Below the pieces are notes generated by a model. It did not search any database. It had not been told where the DNA came from and saw only the letters and a list, made by a program, of their open reading frames with translations. Position numbers and translations under genes: made by a program. Below are positions 32,429-35,214 of a stretch of DNA of 35,214 bases, piece by piece. The DNA comes from Comamonadaceae bacterium CG12_big_fil_rev_8_21_14_0_65_59_15 (lineage in GTDB: Bacteria > Pseudomonadota > Gammaproteobacteria > Burkholderiales > Burkholderiaceae_C): assembly GCA_002786915.1 (NCBI GenBank), contig PCUV01000082.1:93601-128814 (forward strand), read 5' to 3'. How positions within the stretch are numbered: position 1 is the stretch's first letter; the number at the start of each line of letters is the position of its first letter.

Positions 32429-33793
32429 TTACAAGCCGTAATCCAGCGCCAACCGGTTGCCATTGGCGTCACGCACCGAAATCCAGACATTTCTGCCGGT
32501 GTAGCTGCCGTTGTAGCTGGGCACCGTAAAGCTGGTGGTGGCACCGGTGCTGCCGCTGATGTCCACGCCAACATTGTTGAAAAGCTGTGTGCTCTGGTTC
32601 CAGGCACCAATGTCGATCCAGTCGCCATAGGTGTTGGCACCGGCTGACCAGTTGATCGTCAGGCTGGTGTTGGCGGCCCAAGAGCCCGATATCCCTGTGA
32701 TGGTGGGGTAGGGCAGGCCCGCCAGCAAGGCCGGGTTGATCGGCGTGTTTTGCAGTCGGCTGGTATAGCTGTACAGCGGCACGCTGCTGGAGGCGCTGCC
32801 ATAAGCGCTAACGGTGTAAGGCGAACCGGCACTGGCGGCGGCCGGATCAACGCAGTTGGTGGTGTTGCCAGTGTTGCAGTTTTGCGGCCAAATCTGGCCA
32901 ACACCGGCAGAATAAATGGTCAAACCGGAAGCCGGATTGACACCCGGGCCAGTCAACACCACTTGGGTCACCGCCGTGGGCAATTTGTCAACATTTACGT
33001 TGATTTGGTTGTTGTAACTGGCCGTTGCACTGCTGGAAGTATGTTTGACCGCTTGCACGTTGGCGGAAAAATCAAATTGGCGCTGGTCACCGGCCATTAA
33101 CCAGTTGTCAGAAGCGTTTTTGATCGCCAGCCAGGCCGAACCGGGCCCACCGCCGCCGGTTGAGTCAGCAAAAGTAAACCATTGGTGCGTGGCATCGTTG
33201 GGTGCTGCCCCTGAATCTGTCGGGTTCACCAGGGTGATGTTGACAAAGGCAGCGCCCACACTGGGGCCATTGCCAGTCGTCAGCATGGCCTGCAAGAAGT
33301 CGGCTTTGTTGGTACCACCCATCAAAAATGTGGTATCCACCAACGGGTCAAGGGCCGTCGTCGATGTCGGCATGGCGGTCGCATACAGATCCGAGAATGC
33401 TTTCATGGTGGCAGTGATACCGGTCAGGGCCGCAGCGTTGGCTGGGGCCGGTGCGGCGGGCAAGGTGGCGCTGAACGTCGTCTTGGCATTGACCCAGAAG
33501 CCGTCGCCGCTTTTAATGGTGGTCAGAAAGTCGTAGCCCTTGGTAGCTACGTAGGCTTGTCCACCGTCAGCCAGATCGGGCGAATAAAACGCCCACCCCG
33601 TGCCGGTCCACTTCCAGACCGTGGTCACCTTGGTTTTGTCGCCAAACGCATTCGCCACATTGACATCCGCCGCGTCGCTGTAGCCAAGCAAATTCCACCC
33701 GGCAATAGTGGCGTTGACGGTCGCCGCCTGCGCCGCCCCCCAACCCGTTGTAACGGCCAGCACCAACACACTTATTTTGTTCAGTTTCAACAT
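32429..33793 (-). CDS. Secreted protein with an N-terminal GWNL module
   Basis: A 454-residue exported protein; the signal peptide ends AAQA (residue 23). Residues 29-103 form one GWNL module (IAGWNLLGYSDAA, VTTVWKWTGTGWAFYSPDL, TKGYDFLTTIKSGDGFWVNAK), the same unit found twice at the C-termini of both neighbours. The rest (about 110-454) is unlike them: a region with helices (TATMKAFSDLYATAM, ADFLQAMLTT) and a WF/GG-rich central part, then beta-rich sequence with NVDKLPTAVTQVVLTGPGV and a final NVWISVRDANGNRLALDYGL. No family was recognised for this part. The ATG at 33793 is chosen because AGGA lies seven bases upstream and it starts a proper signal peptide; a TTG two codons earlier is disregarded. 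Confidence 0.75.
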   Translation of the reverse strand: MLKLNKISVLVLAVTTGWGAAQAATVNATIAGWNLLGYSDAADVNVANAFGDKTKVTTVWKWTGTGWAFYSPDLADGGQAYVATKGYDFLTTIKSGDGFWVNAKTTFSATLPAAPAPANAAALTGITATMKAFSDLYATAMPTSTTALDPLVDTTFLMGGTNKADFLQAMLTTGNGPSVGAAFVNITLVNPTDSGAAPNDATHQWFTFADSTGGGGPGSAWLAIKNASDNWLMAGDQRQFDFSANVQAVKHTSSSATASYNNQINVNVDKLPTAVTQVVLTGPGVNPASGLTIYSAGVGQIWPQNCNTGNTTNCVDPAAASAGSPYTVSAYGSASSSVPLYSYTSRLQNTPINPALLAGLPYPTITGISGSWAANTSLTINWSAGANTYGDWIDIGAWNQSTQLFNNVGVDISGSTGATTSFTVPSYNGSYTGRNVWISVRDANGNRLALDYGL

Positions 33794-33964
33794 GTCCAAT
33801 TCCTGGTAGTTTCAATAAAAATTTAATTCGCAACCGTCATCATAGGCGCTCTATCCGCCCCGTGAAGGTGACAATTTTGGATGGGTATCACTCGACGTTG
33901 AATCCGGAATATCAAGAAAAGCACTGATGGTTGGCATTTTGAATCCACTTTCAGTGATTCACGA

Positions 33965-35128
33965 TCACGGCCGATTCACCCAAAACCCCACGCCATTACC
34001 CAGCGTCTTACCGCTGGTGGCAAAGTCCAGGTAACCCTTGCCCGCGGTGTAAGCACCCAGAGCGCCATTGGCCTCCAGACTCGGTGCGTAGAAGTACCAC
34101 TGCGACAGCGGGTTGTCCCAGGCCCACAAGCTGGTCAGATTGATGGGAATTGTTGCTGGTGTGGGCGGTGTTGCGCTCAGCGACAGGTTAAACGCCGACG
34201 GCGACACATCGTTGCCCGTGGCGACCAGGTTCCAGCCGGTTTGCAGGTTGGCCGCGCTCAAGGCAAACGCGCTGCCGCTCTGGCTGCCCAGCGTGGTCGC
34301 CTGGCTTGCGTTAACCCAATAGCCTTCGCCGGGGTTGATGACGCTCAGCACGCCGTAACCCTTGCCATCTGCGTAGGCTTGCAGCGTGGCGGCATCCATC
34401 GACGGCGCGTAGAACTGCCAGCCTGCTTTGGGGGCATCCCACTTCCAGACCGTGGTGACCAGCGCCGGGTTGGCGTACAGCGTTGCCACCGGCAGGGCTT
34501 GATCCAGGCTGTTGCCCAGCAGGTTCCAGCCTGGGGCCAACATCAAGACGCCAGACGTTGGATTTGCAGATTTTCCACCGCGCACCAGGCGAGCAGCGTA
34601 CGGTTTACTCACACTTCCGCCATTCCCAATGGTTCCCAACATGAAATCAACCAACCAAGCGTAGTTCGGATAGGTGGCGTTTCCCGACGCAGACCAAAAA
34701 TGTGTGTTAGGCGTATTCGGAAAAATGGTCTCGTTAATGGCGGGACTGGTATCGGTGTAGTTCACCAGACTCATCAGTTCTTGCACACTGGGTAGCCGCC
34801 AATCGGCTTGGCCCGCCATATTGCTTGTCAAGAGTTTGGCTGCGTCCCATGTAAAAGTACTTTCCGTGCCATTGCAGGTGCCTGCTGCCCAGCTCTGTCC
34901 CACTGCGCAACGCTGCCACACAAGCCCGGTGGGCGTATGGGTGACGGTGCCGTCACCGTGGTCAACATAGTCAGTGCTTGGGCGGGCATTGTCAAAAACG
35001 CCAGCGGGTTGTTCACCTCGCACCAGGCGGACTGCGCGACCATCGCCCACATATTCAGGAAACACATTGCCGTAGTTGGTGTCGTTGGTGAAATAGACGA
35101 CCCATGCGCTGGTCGATACGGGTGCGAT
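33965..35128 (-). pseudogene. 5'-truncated gene for a DUF1566/GWNL-module secreted protein
   Basis: The open frame runs from a stop at 35129-35131 to the TAG/TGA-side end at 33965 and encodes about 387 residues. It begins in the middle of a DUF1566 domain (TSAWVVYF, then VGDGRAVRLVRG), followed by one complete DUF1566 domain (GLVWQRCAVGQSW, DWRLPSVQEL, ARLVRGG) and a pair of GWNL modules (about the last 193 residues) ending GFWVNRP. The first two thirds of the first DUF1566 domain and any signal peptide are missing, and an in-frame stop stands just upstream. The only possible starts (a GTG at 35065) lie inside the domain. It is therefore most likely a broken paralogue of the large protein at 28788-32225. 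A frameshift cannot be excluded because the window ends 83 bases further on. Confidence 0.7.
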
Positions 35129-35214
35129 TCAAACTGATGTGGTGAATTGATCATCTACGCTGCTTGAAATTTTTTGCCAATAGCTATGCCACTGATGGTT
35201 TGCCCGATTGAGCC

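Overview
The window looks like a piece of a betaproteobacterial chromosome of the order Burkholderiales, most likely family Comamonadaceae (Rhodoferax-like). This is inferred from the GC-rich codon use, the identity of the housekeeping genes (folM-like/folB/ttcA, ruvB, queA, tgt, thrH, midA, trxC) and the style of the dispersed palindromic repeats. No database search was run. No rRNA, tRNA or CRISPR array was seen.

Layout. 1-522 is the 3' end of a flagellar flgL gene. A 160-bp foldback repeat separates it from a minus-strand block (687-4170) holding a ROK sugar kinase-like gene, a stand-alone phosphomannose-isomerase-type cupin, trxC, a DUF2905 membrane protein and a MidA-type methyltransferase. 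Facing it is a plus-strand folate/tRNA block: a FolM-like pteridine reductase, folB and ttcA, with a ribbon-helix-helix/PIN toxin-antitoxin pair wedged between folB and ttcA. A lipoprotein, a histidine phosphatase and thrH follow. Then come ruvB (minus) and the queuosine genes queA and tgt. These two are separated by an HD-GYP phosphodiesterase gene, whose 5' end lies in a perfect 91-bp tandem duplication, and by an AbrB/PIN toxin-antitoxin pair on the other strand.

From about 15.3 to 24.7 kb the window is accessory DNA. It holds decayed and intact copies of an Rpn-type PD-(D/E)XK nuclease gene, multiple copies of the motif CAAGACCTGACCCCA, a large threonine-rich lipoprotein with a duplicated C-terminal module, and an acyltransferase gene truncated at inverted copies of the same motif. 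It also holds a Fic protein with a degenerate active site, an AAA-like/PD-(D/E)XK protein, and a third PIN toxin (internally deleted) with a small partner.

The last third holds a large GT-C-like membrane protein with an in-frame REP palindrome pair, overlapping a GtrA flippase-like gene. Convergent to these are three co-oriented minus-strand genes for secreted modular proteins that share a roughly 75-100-residue module (signature GWNL..., WKWD/WAWD, FYxP, KGY, GFWVN). Two of them also carry DUF1566 (Lcl C-terminal-type) domains. The module family is the most promising undescribed element here; the gene nearest the right edge is truncated at its 5' end.

How the parts work together. The conserved blocks serve folate/pterin metabolism and tRNA modification (TtcA thiolation; QueA and Tgt queuosine). 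The accessory parts repeatedly interrupt those blocks with toxin-antitoxin modules, palindromic repeats and duplications. This suggests a genome shaped by small non-autonomous repeats whose transposases are not encoded in the window.
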